Assembly (NCBI RefSeq): GCF_964204645.1
Contig: NC_134030.1
Location: 10,786,278-10,850,277 of the forward strand
Length of the DNA stretch: 64,000 bases
Direction: 5' to 3'
Source of the DNA: Tubulanus polymorphus
Lineage: Eukaryota > Nemertea > Palaeonemertea > Tubulaniformes > Tubulanidae
A program made the position numbers and the translations under genes. This document shows, piece by piece, positions 47,102 to 60,416 of this stretch; position 1 is the first letter of the stretch; every line of letters begins with the position of its first letter. Below the pieces are notes generated by a model. It did no database searches. It worked only from the letters and a program-made list of their open reading frames with translations, and was not told the origin of the DNA.

Positions 47102-47836
47102 ATGGTAGAATTAAAAGAATACAGAATATTTGTTGATTCTAGAAAACTTACAAATTATAAATCACGTAATTTACTAGTTCAATTAGATAGGGCATATAAA
47201 AATTGTGTAGATTTAAAATTAGTAAATATAAGTTTATGTAATTCTTTTTATAATATATCGGATAAAACTATTGAAGATAATACTGTTTTAATTCATATAA
47301 GAAATGTAGATAAATGGTTTCATCTAACTTTAAAACCAGGATTATATAATTTAGAAACATTAGCTCAAGAAATCAATCGTAGAGCACGGTTGAAAATTAG
47401 AAGAGATGATAAATTTTTAATTAGATTTATAAAAAGTGATAGCACAAATAAAATTAAAATAAAGGTATATGATGAAAGTCAACATGCATTTATGGTTAAA
47501 AAAAAACCTATAGCTAAACTGTTAGGAATTGTACCAGATACCGTTACAGGAAACGTAGATGGTAATTCAAATATATTACCTTTTACACAATTTTATATTT
47601 ATTGCAATTTAATCGATCCTACAAAAATTTTCGAAGCAACTAAAGATACAATTTGTAATTCTAGTATATTAAATATTTTACCATTAAAAAATGTTAAACA
47701 ATTTGGAACGCAAATAAATTATAATTTAACAGAATGTGATTTCAAACCATGCATTTCTCAATTTAATAATTTTAGATTAGAAATTAAAAATCACAATGGA
47801 TACTTAATTGATTTGAATAACTTAACTTTCCTGTAA
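47102..47836 (+). CDS. Penton-like minor capsid protein, copy B
   Basis: Protein identical to copy A (34,511-35,245), with the FYIYCNLID and NHNGYLIDL landmarks. The 14 base gap to the upstream gene and the TAAATGG start are kept. Confidence 0.75.
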   Translation: MVELKEYRIFVDSRKLTNYKSRNLLVQLDRAYKNCVDLKLVNISLCNSFYNISDKTIEDNTVLIHIRNVDKWFHLTLKPGLYNLETLAQEINRRARLKIRRDDKFLIRFIKSDSTNKIKIKVYDESQHAFMVKKKPIAKLLGIVPDTVTGNVDGNSNILPFTQFYIYCNLIDPTKIFEATKDTICNSSILNILPLKNVKQFGTQINYNLTECDFKPCISQFNNFRLEIKNHNGYLIDLNNLTFL

Positions 47837-47884
47837 TTTATGATTTAGTTATAAGATGTAGAGAGTAATTTTTGCACTATATAA

Positions 47885-48088
47885 ATGAATATAACTGTTG
47901 GACCGAGTATATGTTTTGGATTTGATTTTAAACGTGAGAAAGAAATGAAATTTAAAATTAATGATGTAATTACACATATCAAAAATATTGCATTTTCTAA
48001 TGAAACAACATTTGAGTATGAAACAACAATAGATAAAGAAACTTTAAATGTAGAAAAGATTACTAATTTAATTTTAGAGAATCTTTAA
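47885..48088 (+). pseudogene. 67-residue fragment, copy B
   Basis: Identical to 34,259-34,462, with the same frame loss at its 3' end. The neighbouring frame is open from 48,067 straight into the 73-residue gene. Confidence 0.5.
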
Positions 48089-48243
48089 GATTTTATGAAT
48101 TAGATGAAGATTTTATCATCGATGATATTAAAAAAATAATAATTGAAATATATACAAATGAAACTAGTAATGAAATAAATGTCGAATTAATCATAAATAA
48201 GATAACTAAATATTTTGATGATAGTAATTTTTTTGATAAAAAA

Positions 48244-48465
48244 ATGAGTGATAATAAGTGGATAATAACTGGATTATATAATGGAGCATTACTATCAGTT
48301 GGAACTGTTGGTTATTCAATGTTATTAAAAAAAGTATTCAAAATGGGCAGTGTTAATGTTGATAGATTTGATATAAATGATATTTTAAAATTAACGTTAG
48401 CAGTTACTTTATCTAATTTAACTATTGATTATTTAGAAAATCAAAAATATATTCCTCCCATATAA
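48244..48465 (+). CDS. 73-residue small membrane protein, copy B
   Basis: Identical to 33,882-34,103. The frame extends upstream of the ATG to 48,067 without a stop. Confidence 0.55.
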   Translation: MSDNKWIITGLYNGALLSVGTVGYSMLLKKVFKMGSVNVDRFDINDILKLTLAVTLSNLTIDYLENQKYIPPI

Positions 48466-48489
48466 ATGCGTAATTATTTTACTAAATAA

Positions 48490-48915
48490 ATGGCTTCTGC
48501 AGTTATAACTATTATAGGATCGGCAATTGTTAACGCTTTAGCATTTACTGGTGGTGGTTATTTATTCAAGCATATTGATAAAAATGGTTCATTAACAGAA
48601 CAAAAAAGACATAACTTAGCATTAGAAAAATATAATAAAGCAGCGGAAGAATATAGAGAAAAGAGGCAAAACTATATGGATTATATTAACAAGGAATTAT
48701 ATGATCAGAAGATTTCACATAGAGATTTTCAATCAGTTGATGATGCAATGAGTTTATATAACGCCGTAACAAATAAAGAAAAATTACATCTACATAAACC
48801 TACAATATCAGATTATTATACCTCAAGTAAAGAACAACAGAAATATGAAATAATATGGATTTTAGGCGGAACTGTTATTGTTATATTTGTTGCTTATAAG
48901 TTTACTAATAAGTAA
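48490..48915 (+). CDS. 141-residue conserved Polinton membrane protein, copy B
   Basis: Identical to 33,432-33,857, with both terminal TM segments and the TISDYY motif. Start in CTAAATAAATGG. Confidence 0.7.
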   Translation: MASAVITIIGSAIVNALAFTGGGYLFKHIDKNGSLTEQKRHNLALEKYNKAAEEYREKRQNYMDYINKELYDQKISHRDFQSVDDAMSLYNAVTNKEKLHLHKPTISDYYTSSKEQQKYEIIWILGGTVIVIFVAYKFTNK

Positions 48916-48932
48916 TTTTTTTTGCTAAATAA

Positions 48933-49574
48933 ATGGAAGATAAAGTTGATAATATTGATATTATTCCTCATGATATAAATAAAACTAAATTAAAAACATA
49001 TTTAGAAAAACAAATATTAGAATTTGAAAGTGACTTAAAGATAAAGAAGAAAAAATATTTAAAAAGTAAAATTATATATTATTTGATTATAAGTGGTTCG
49101 GTTACAATTAGTTATGTAATAACATTTCTAGCAATATTCAGTCCATTAACACTTAGCTATATCAATTGGTGTATTAGGATTAAGTTCAAGTGTTTTAACC
49201 GGTATAAGTTCAAAATTAAATATAAAGAATTGAATAATAATATTAATTTTTCTAAGTTTTATAAAATATGTATTGAATTTAATATTAATTCAAATAAAGA
49301 TTTTAGAGCAAAAATTGGAACAATGGATGGATTAGGAATATTGTATACTAAAGAATTTGGAAAAATAATAACAAATTCAGATATAAGAACACTAAATTGG
49401 AATGAATTACCAAAATATTATAATAATATACGACAACAAAACAATAATGGTTGGGTTAATTTCATTTTAGAAAATAGTGAAGGTTTAACTAAAGCTGGAA
49501 TACAAATATCTATCTGCTGGCAAACGCTGGTCAGACTTTTGTGGCCGACCTTGTGCGCACGCCGTTTGATTTGA
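48933..49574 (+). pseudogene. 389-residue membrane protein, copy B, truncated by the element breakpoint
   Basis: The first 191 codons equal those of copy A. The element sequence ends at 49,506 and the frame runs on for about 22 chance codons into unrelated DNA, to a stop at 49,574. The domain beyond residue 191 is lost. Confidence 0.85.
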
Positions 49575-49733
49575 GTTAAAGCTACTTCACCCAAAATCCC
49601 GTCCATTAGTGGACCAAACTATCAGGCAAACTTTCACCTGTGTAAACACCACTTTAGCTTGGTTTCTATCCACCAATCGGTTGCCCCGTCCAAGAAGGCG
49701 GAGCCAAAACTAAGAGGGTCCAGCGTCGACCGT

Positions 49734-49791
49734 CACATTAATAAAGATCAACTATTGGATATCATTGTGTTTTTGGTCTTCTTGGACATTA
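49734..49791 (+). repeat. Repeat S, right copy 1
   Basis: Shares CACATTAATAAAGATCAACT and the following TATCATTGTGTTTTTGGTCT block with 49,959-50,030, 225 bases downstream. Confidence 0.85.
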
Positions 49792-49958
49792 TAGGTAAGC
49801 TAACCGTATAATTTTAGTTAAATAATATTTGTAGTGTATCTTTTAGGCAGATTAGTATTTGCATAAAACTCTATATCATATATATGTAGGCCTTCATCTT
49901 ATAAATGATATTTGTAATCAACGTAATAAAACTATAATAATCATTCTGGTTTTGGACT

Positions 49959-50055
49959 CACATTAATAAAGATCAACTATTGAATATCATTGTGTTTTGG
50001 TCTTCTTGGACATTACAGACATCACAGGACATTGCAGGACAATAGAGGACAAAAC
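49959..50055 (+). repeat. Repeat S, right copy 2
   Basis: Second direct copy. It continues into CAGGACATTGCAGGACAATA and a GGACAAAAC end that matches the left inverted copy at 21,921-21,973. Confidence 0.8.
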
Positions 50056-50221
50056 CATGACTGTAACTAGAATACATGTACTAGTCCCATCCCCTCTCCC
50101 CTAATGTACGCTGTTAGTACGAATACTGAATCTTGATTCCGGCGCCGGCCTTGTTTGTTTAATCATTAACAATTTAAAGACTCGAGACTCCAAGAATACT
50201 CGTCTCATGGCCTGTGAGCTC

Positions 50222-50745
50222 CCAGGTACCCACGATACCGAGTCAGTTAGTCGGAACTATGGTTCTGGAAATGGTCCGACCACGCGATTCGGACCACTGT
50301 ATGACCGAACTATAGTATGTACGGTTATTAGTTCCGACCACTAGTAGTCGACAACTACGATCAGGTTGGCTCAGGTTTCCTGGGGAGTCACTGTAATCCC
50401 TCTCCGTTACCGACAATCAGTGCCAAAGTACGCAGCCCCAGATACGGGACGGAGACGGAACGTTATAAGAAATAAGATAATATAACTTTATTCATCCTGT
50501 CAGACAATTGAATTGTATAAGGATAGAAAAACATGCATACATTATGTAAAATAAAAAATGAATATTTACAAGAACATTTCAACATATTTGCGGCAGATTT
50601 CAATCTGCGTGGGCCAACTTCGGTTATCCGAGTTAGTCGAACTAGTGAAACCGAATATCGATGTAATAATCGGAATTGTATTCCGGAAATAATTCGGAAT
50701 TAAAGCGCATTCAGTTCCGACCAGACGGCGATACGAAAACCGCAT
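50222..50745. repeat. Decayed palindromic MITEs related to 19,509-19,668
   Basis: Two blocks (about 50,222-50,380 and 50,605-50,745) contain GTTAGTCGGAACTA, TTCGGTTATCCGAGTTAGTCG and ATTCGGAATTAAAGCGCATT-like words of the element at 19,509. Sequence between them is AT-rich and unrelated. Confidence 0.55.
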
Positions 50746-51195
50746 TTGGTTTAGATTAGATTTAACTTCTCCTGACTATGATAGTGTGGTTCATACAATA
50801 TACATGTATAAACAAAATATCAAAACATACAAAAAGAAATAAATAGATATAAATAGTATCGCAGTTATTCAAATGAATCAATAATTATGTGTTTTTCATT
50901 TACAATAAATAGGCTGTAAAGAGCATCAATTAATATATTTACAATGATTAGTCTAGCAAAAACAAACAAATAACATCAACAATTTCTAGTTACAAAGAAA
51001 ATTTGAATCAATGATATGTACAGATATACATGTATGTAATATTGTAATATGTAATATTTTCCATATTATCAGTGAGGAGTAGTCACACTGTTTCAAATTT
51101 TAATCAATTCATAAATCAAATGGGACAGAATCGTATAAGGTGATGTTTTAAATCACCGTCAGTAGTATTTACCAAAGCCTTGTATTTCAGAACAT

Positions 51196-51402
51196 TTGGC
51201 GAACGCCGGAAAAAAAGAGGGAATGTGTAACTTGCGTTCTTTTCGTTATCATTCGAGTAAAACATGGAATTCATCACCAATTTCTGCTATACCACATTTA
51301 TTGCAAGATTTATCAAAATTCTCATGTGTATACCGATCTACTTCATCAGGCGATAATTTATCAGGGTATCTTTATCGTTTACTGTACATCCAGGAGCCAT
51401 GA
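51196..51402 (+). pseudogene. Possible LINE reverse-transcriptase C-terminal scrap
   Basis: A 68-codon frame contains LRSFRYHSSKTWNSSPISAI, the pattern (T/R-S-F-R/S-Y-x-x-x-K-x-W-N-x-L/S-P) that ends the reverse transcriptase of many non-LTR elements. No polymerase motifs precede it, so only the 3' coding end would remain, as expected for a 5'-truncated insertion. Confidence 0.4.
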
Positions 51403-52756
51403 GTGACTACAGCACAGTGAAAAGAGGGCACCAACTTTGAAAAGGGCCAGTATTAATGTCCAGCGAGCGAGTTTGAGTGCCAATTTATTGGTATCATGCC
51501 ACTAAATTTGCCTTCACATTCAATTTGCTTGTGCCTTTTTAAGTTTTTGGCGAAGTTTGCCATTTTTGGATTAAATTTATAGAGCAACAATAATGCCCTT
51601 GCGAGTAGGTAGCGATTTTTTCTACCGGCCACAGTTATGTTTTGCACTGCGCATGTTCTGAATATACCGGAAGTCTGGATCCGCGCCTGACATCCCTGAT
51701 CCATTTTGAATGAATTGGTCTTGCAGTGTTCTCTTGACTGTTTCAGTCAACCAGGAGACGCTCACTGGTTCTGGTTAATGAACATATAGCTTAGGCCACT
51801 CATTTAGAACATTCCTGAATGAACTGAATCGACTTAGAGCGTGGCTGTCCTTTAAAGGCGCCCTCTCACGGAGCCGCCATCTTAGATCTGTGTCGAACTA
51901 CACCGGCTTATAACCAATTCAATTCAATATAACCGTGTAACCACTAGCAGTTCTCTCAGCAAGGTAAGGGAGCGTTCAAATAGTACTTAAGATCAGTTTT
52001 GCCGAATTTCTAACTCCCTCGCCCTTGGCCTTGTACGCTGCGAGTACGAAATCTATTGACCCCCTTAATCCTTACGTACTATGGACCCCTTAAGAATAAA
52101 TATTCGTTATAAGTTCAGAACCGATCCGTAGCTCACGTAGTGCGTCACGAAGTTCAGCGTCAACGATATGAATACCCCACAGAAAATCAATAATATTACT
52201 CACTGGCGTATAGAGAGCAACTGCCAGTAAAAATGAATGTACAGTGAACCCCCGGTATATCGGGGGTTGACTGTAAGTGTATGTTTTCGAAGACACTAGT
52301 TTAACAAAATGCTCTGTCCAGGGGCAGTGGGGTCGGGTGCTGGCTTTGGTCGGGACAAACATTTTGCCGATGATGATTTTTTTTAATGACGTAATAGCCT
52401 ATTTGTGATCACTATTGAAACAGCTGCGTCGAAAACATATGCTCCGCACCATTAAACGAAGTGATTCAATCTTGAATACTGAATCAAATCATTCATGATA
52501 CCGGAAAACTTGGTCACAATAGCCCCAGAGCTTTCTAGAAAATAGACGCGAATTTTTCATGTGGCTTACGCCTTGCTGCGCGGTTAAATGCTATTAAAAT
52601 ACCATTTTTGACGCGTCATTTGACAAACGATGTGTCAATCGACGCGTCAAATGACGCGCCAAATTCACTTTAATCAAATTTTAATCTTATTTCAAAATAC
52701 ATTTCATAAACATCTCATGTTTTTTTCTCTCCTCTGATGGCTTTGCCTGTCGTTCA

Positions 52757-52962
52757 CAGGGGCAAATCTAGGGCTGTCTTGGCCCGAGGGGGCCTGTTAG
52801 AGATTAAGGTAAAGCACTAATGCGCACCATGCACTCATGGTGCGCATTAAACAACTCTCAAGCCGGGTCGCGATAATATTCGGGAAAATAAAAGATTAAA
52901 CGTTCGGAACTTCGAGGGGGCCCTGGTCTTTCGGGCCCCATCGTCCCTAGATCCGCCGCTGC
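52757..52962. mobile_element. MITE-like element with GGGGCAAATCTAGGG ends
   Basis: Left end CAGGGGCAAATCTAGGGC pairs with right end TCCCTAGATCCGCCGCTG, allowing three mismatches. The GGATC(C/T)AG theme links it to the elements at 5,200-5,470 and near 63,690. Internal inverted block GGTGCGCATTA/TAATGCGCACC near 52,820-52,850. Confidence 0.55.
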
Positions 52963-53463
52963 TTCGAAAGCGCGGCAGCTGTTACAATTCAATGTATACT
53001 GCTACACAATATACAATACAGACTGGTAGCCGCTTAGTAGCAGCAACCCGTCCACCAAATAAACCTTGGGCAATGTGATAGACCATTGAAGGTATTGTGT
53101 TGTCGGTAGGAAATCAAACCTTGCAAGGAATGGATGAAGGTCTCTTTATTCAGGCATGAATTACACCAAGAACCTTAGTGTCTGATAAGGCTCGTAGAGC
53201 GAAAGGTGAAGCCATAATCAGTCGACCTTTTTGGGAACAAAAAAAGATCTCACACTTCCCTTGACAATAAAAAACATGTGTAAAAAGCGCTGTTTTCGGC
53301 AAGAATCATGGCCGCCAGTCGGCCATATTGATTCTGATCAGGTCAGTTTTTTAGGGCAGGATCACCGACGGGGCATTATTCCTGTGAACACTATTTTTAC
53401 CCATAACTTGCTCTGATTAGAATCCCACACTACTCCCACGTCTCAAAAAATCTGTCAGAGAAA

Positions 53464-53540
53464 AATGAACAGAATTCGAACTCCTGCAAGCCTTGCAAGC
53501 CCTAGCACAGTGACTTACTACTAGACCACCGAGGCAGCCA
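53464..53540 (-). repeat. tRNA-derived SINE fragment
   Basis: Minus strand reads TGGCTGCCTCGGTGGTCTAG (A-box region) and, 40 bases on, GGAGTTCGAATTC (B box). Arms are imperfect, so this is SINE or tRNA pseudogene rather than a working tRNA. Confidence 0.5.
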
Positions 53541-53883
53541 AATACAGTTGCATGGGTGGGCACCAGAGGGGGGTCGGGGGTGCGAACGACCCCCATTTTA
53601 AAAATTCCCAAACGATCGTCGAATAGGGAATTGACCTCGATAATGCGGTGGCAGCAATCGTCGATGTGTCGTCACCAGTCACAATCAACGTATTCGTTTG
53701 GTAATAGGCCTAGTAGATTGCGTCAGAATGCATCTCCAAGACATAATTTTGCAGAAATTTCCGCTGCCCTGTGCTACACCGATTGACGCGTCAAAATTGA
53801 TGTATCAATTTTGACAGTATATCCACGTCATACGTTCAATCCCATGCCTCCTAAAATTGTACGTACGTATTTGAAGACTCCCT

Positions 53884-53932
53884 AAGATGGCGGCACCCTG
53901 TGCGCATTTTTCTCCTACAGCAAATATTGGCC
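53884..53932 (+). repeat. Short dispersed repeat, copy 1
   Basis: TAAGATGGCGGCRCCCTGTG and the following CGCATTTTTCTC block recur at 56,528-56,577 in the same orientation, about 90 percent identical by eye. Confidence 0.75.
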
Positions 53933-54156
53933 GCAAAACAACGGTTTCGGGTTAGAAACTCTTACCGAAATGAATTGCGTATTATCACTGCAGTAGTAGT
54001 GTCGGAGCTATCGAGATATGCTTGATTTCCCCTCTCAGTTTCCCTCCAAAAATGATGGTCATGAAGCGCTTTTTTATGAAGTATTTTCGAAAATATGAAA
54101 ACAACTGTCGCAAATCCTTGATCTATGATATATTTTTGAATAGGTTACAACTAGAA

Positions 54157-54780
54157 ATGGCAGACGTAAAAGGGGGGCATGGACAGCCACCGATGGTCTA
54201 TGGACAGCCACCGGTGATCTATGGACAGCCACCGGTGATCTATGGACAGCCACCGGTGGTCTATGGACAGCCACCGGCCACATACGGACAGCCACCCCCA
54301 CCGGGATATCAACCGAATGTAGTGATTGTCCAACAGCCAGCTTATGCGCAAGAAAGGATCCCCGGGAAAATCCGCGCTGGTGCAATTCTTAGGATGGGAA
54401 TAGCAGTGCTCGCACTTGAAGTGATGGCTTTCATATTGAATATTGCCAGCTTGGTTGCTCTGAAATGGCATTTCTACTATGCAGGCATCTGGGGCCCACT
54501 CGTTCCAATTGTTTCTGGTATCTTGGCTGTCGCATGCGGTAGAAAGAAGAAGAATGATGGTTTGAGAATCGCTTGCATGGTGTTTGCTATCATTGCCAGC
54601 GTCTGGTCTTTTTGCGCGTCGTCTACAGCGTCGGCAGCAGGGAGTTTTGCACTGTGGTTTTTTGGACCTGGAGCTGCCTACGCTCTTCCAGTCGTAGTTT
54701 CCTTATTGCACCTCGTTGCATTCATTCTGGCGATTATTATCGCTTCTTTCTGTTGTGGTTGCTGTTATAAGAGAGCTTAA
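54157..54780 (+). CDS. Proline-rich four-transmembrane protein (CD20/MS4A-like)
   Basis: 207 residues from the ATG at 54,157 (MADVKGG); a longer frame upstream is less credible because a splice acceptor-like ACAACTAG lies just before the ATG. Residues 1-65 are a cytoplasmic tail of GQPPVIY heptads (21 base units, 54,183-54,296) ending in GYQPNVVIVQQPAYAQ. Four hydrophobic spans follow: about 78-101, 110-128 (GIWGPLVPIVSGILAV), 137-165 and 175-200, closing with a CCGCCYKRA Cys cluster suited to palmitoylation. The topology and the span-2 motif recall MS4A/CD20-like or other tetraspan families with PY-rich tails. PPxY-like motifs could bind WW domains. The exact family is uncertain. Confidence 0.65.
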   Translation: MADVKGGHGQPPMVYGQPPVIYGQPPVIYGQPPVVYGQPPATYGQPPPPGYQPNVVIVQQPAYAQERIPGKIRAGAILRMGIAVLALEVMAFILNIASLVALKWHFYYAGIWGPLVPIVSGILAVACGRKKKNDGLRIACMVFAIIASVWSFCASSTASAAGSFALWFFGPGAAYALPVVVSLLHLVAFILAIIIASFCCGCCYKRA

Positions 54781-56005
54781 AGAATAACCCACGATGAAAA
54801 GGCTAATTGAAAGAGTTTTCTTTAAAATCTTTTAAATCACTTGTTTGACAGAAAAAAGACGCGATAAACTGGAAAAAAACACGGGGTTCAATCTAAATCA
54901 GCTGTAAAATTGTTATCGATTTACCTGCAAATACATGTGTAAGGCCTTTCAGTACCTCAACTCTGCGAAACGGCCCTTGTTACGTATTCGGTAAATTTAT
55001 ATGTGAATTACCATTAATGGGTAATTTTGTATATTGTTGGGCTTTCTGTAAGTTTTTCAATGGTCCGTTCAGCTCCGTTTTACCATTGTCGTGTTTCTGT
55101 ATATATGCCCGTAAGAGTTATAGCAAAGCTAAATTTCACATACATGTATAATCTTTGAACGTTATTTAATCTTTATTTTATATATTGATATGTCATTACT
55201 CTTTGTCCACCGAGTAAGTTTGTCTGTGTCGTATTAAAATGTGTTAATTATTATCTGTCTCGATGTCTATGTACTCCGTCACCTTTGTATTTACATCATT
55301 TTCCATGTCTCTACCATTTCATTTAATTTCATTTAATTTTAACTTTTACAAACTACAGTATATACAAATATCGTTCAATATGATATAATATAGTGGCAAT
55401 ACATACAATATATAACAGTGAATAATGTAATAATTTTGTGATTTAGGGCAATAAATACATCATAGGGGTTCAAAGGCTGCTTCCAGGAATTTACATTATT
55501 TGACCAGAGTATTTTTGAAAGAGGTTATCAGATTAAAATGACTAAATCTTGTTTAACAGAATTGTGGTAAGCACTGTGATCTTAGAATAAAGAAGTTTCC
55601 AGTTTCTAGGCGCCATTTTGTGGCGGTCCCTCGAGGTCCCTATTGTTGCGATAATTTGCGCTCAATTTTAAAACATAAGTTTAGATTGAATATCATATAG
55701 TTCTGCAGTCCCTTGCTCGACGAAATCAATTTATACACCATTTTAAAGGAAATGAAATGCAGATATTTGCTGGCGATTCTTGGAATTTTTGAACGCAACA
55801 ATTGAGAACAGTGACGATGTGAAACCAAGGACGGGGCCAATCAAAGTGCGGAGTCCCGTTTTGGGTGTTCACAGTGTGCTGGCAACACTTCAAACGCTGT
55901 GAACAATCCCATAGGACCTAGATCCAAACGACGTAAAGCAAACAAACATGCATTGACGCCAATATGCTTTCTCTCTAAGTTTAATAAGATAAGAAATGGA
56001 TTTGA

Positions 56006-56192
56006 GATACCGTGTTAAATTCAATGATTAGACCAAATCTAAGTTGATTTTGCTAGGTGATAAATACGAATTTACCTAAAACTTCAAAGGCGAATTTATC
56101 ACATCAAATTAAATTTGATTTTAAGTAAAATCATATTAATCCTGGCAAAATCAAATTTGATTTGGTCTAACTTTTTAGTTTAACACGGTATC
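56006..56192. repeat. Foldback element with GATACCGTGTTAAA ends
   Basis: GATACCGTGTTAAAT at the left and TTTAACACGGTATC at the right are inverted complements, followed inward by TTAGACCAAATC/GATTTGGTCTAA and TGATTTTGC/GCAAAATCA. An intact MITE-like palindrome of 187 bp. Confidence 0.8.
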
Positions 56193-56527
56193 AAATTCAA
56201 ATCGATTTATCAAATCATGACGCGATTTGATAAGACGGTGGACTCACAAATATTATTCCAAAAACATCTATAAATGGTCAAATCTTAACTCATTCATAGG
56301 AAATCATTTTTCAAAATCCGAGGCACTTTTTTCTCGTCAGCCGTTTTGAAAGAGTCGCAAATTTAATTTGACGTGATAAATTTGCCTCAAATTCTTTTTT
56401 TCAAATTGCAAGGTCCACGTGTGTTATGCGCGCTGTAGCGGACGGAGCCGCCCTATCCATCCGGTCGCGCCACCTTTGAAAGGTTTAAGAACTAGCACGT
56501 GTAAACCCTGTAGCTGTTCTCTCAGCA

Positions 56528-56577
56528 AGGTAAGATGGCGGCGCCCTGTGCGCATTTTTCTCTTTTCGCAAATATTT
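56528..56577 (+). repeat. Short dispersed repeat, copy 2
   Basis: Matches 53,884-53,932. The preceding TTCTCTCAGCAAGGTAAG also occurs at about 51,950-51,968. Confidence 0.7.
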
Positions 56578-57184
56578 GCCCGTTAACCCTCAGTTGTGAG
56601 TTTAAACTACCCCGTGAAGCGGTCCAGATGAAACTATCCATCAAGTGTTAGAGCTCGATAGAACAAGGGGTTGATTCGTTTAAAGCTCATCTCGTTTTCG
56701 GCGGATCCTCGCTCCTCCTGACCTCGTCCGTCCCCCGGCCCCATCCGTCCTGCTGAAATAAACATATCCGAACTGATTTCAAGCTCTTCCTTGTGCAAAT
56801 CGTCCTTGTGGCTCGTAATGATTCCTTGATAAATATTAGAGGAATGAGTCTGCAGCAGTCGCCCATTATTGCCTGGCCTACCCAGAGAGGCAGACAAGCA
56901 CTAGGTACTGCTGAACTGAAGGTAGAGAAGGGGGTGATTTTGCGGTTTTTTGATGGACAGGGCCCCGTCTTTCACCGATATTGCTGATGACTAAGAAACG
57001 TTTTTATTGAAATGCCTTTTCTATTCTTCTGGAATGCTGCCCTTTCCAAAATCTGCCCCTGTTTTATGAATCGTAAACTAACACGATGCAAAAAACAATT
57101 GCGACGCCTATGATCGTTACATGCTTGTTTGCTTTTCGAAATTGAATAACAATTTATTTGTATTTCAGTAAAGAAGATTAGAAG

Positions 57185-59871
<2,687 letters not shown>

Positions 59872-59936
59872 ACCGATATATTCCTTGTTGCAAATTTTTT
59901 TTTTTCACACGTCGAATTGTGACTGGATGAAACGAC

Positions 59937-59942
59937 AATAAA
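59937..59942 (+). terminator. Polyadenylation signal of UBA52
   Basis: AATAAA 66 bases after the UBA52 stop codon, in a short AT-rich 3' UTR; the spacing suits a compact ribosomal protein transcript. Confidence 0.75.
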
Positions 59943-60416
59943 TTGGTATTTAACAACGTGATTTAGGTGTTTTTTTCGATGCATTTGAATTTACTGCTTC
60001 TTTCTTGTTCAGCTGTCTGTTATTATGAGACTCGATGGCAGCTTGTCGAAGACTTAACCAGTAGGTTAATGAACAATGGTACCTTGTTTCTCCGAACCTG
60101 CTGGGTCGCTTAGTAAACTGTGAGGCCATAAAATTTGTTATCAGTTCATTTCTTAGCTGCTGGGTCTGTTAGCCTGATCGTGATATTTAAAAAAAGTGCT
60201 GTGTAGATAGCCGGCTGGCCGAGTCAACTTATAAGCAGCCCGGCACATGAAAAAACAAGGTATCCAATTTTGTTTTAGCCTGAAGAGCCACTTCTATTTG
60301 GAAAAGGATTTACAGTTCACTGAATGATTTATAAGAGCTTTCCAACTTTACCCGTCGAGGGATTCAAACTCGCTAAGCTTAAGCCGTTCCCCGAACCCCT
60401 TGACCTCACAAGTTGT

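Larger units (their letters stand above)
42139..49506 (+). mobile_element. Element B: truncated inverted copy of the right end of element A
   Basis: Begins AGTAATAGGG with a complete palindromic end unit (42,139-42,407). It runs through PolB, the 117-residue gene, penton, small membrane genes and half of the 389-residue gene, and stops at 49,506 in mid-gene. From 42,240 to 49,506 every gene boundary maps to element A by one constant (A = 82,347 minus B), so there are no net indels over 7.27 kb. One nonsynonymous change was seen. No matching right end exists, so B cannot move by itself. Confidence 0.95.
49507..54156. other. Repeat-rich stretch without a confirmed gene
   Basis: Contains repeat S copies, decayed palindromic MITEs (50,222-50,745), a probable LINE scrap (51,196-51,402), a MITE (52,757-52,962), a tRNA-SINE fragment (53,464-53,540), and a cluster of TGACGCGTCA-like palindromes near 52,610-52,670. 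A 5' untranslated exon of the 54,157 gene may lie near its right end. No host exon could be supported. Confidence 0.5.
54781..57184. other. Intergenic stretch: 3' flank of the four-TM gene and 5' flank of UBA52
   Basis: AT-rich 3' UTR-like sequence with AATAAA near 55,451 and 55,588, a foldback element (56,006-56,192), a short repeat (56,528-56,577) and no coding region I can support. The last bases (polypyrimidine then TTTCAG at 57,169) are a splice acceptor for the exon carrying the UBA52 start, so a 5' untranslated exon lies somewhere upstream. Confidence 0.55.

Noticed and set aside
42139-49506. Element B as an independent second Polinton.
   Set aside because: It lacks integrase, ATPase, major capsid and a second terminus, and it matches the right end of A including its lesions, so it is a partial copy.
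54074-54471. Two minus-strand frames of more than 100 codons with repeated VAVHR/WLSIDHR motifs.
   Set aside because: They are shadows of the QPPVIYG heptad repeats of the plus-strand gene.
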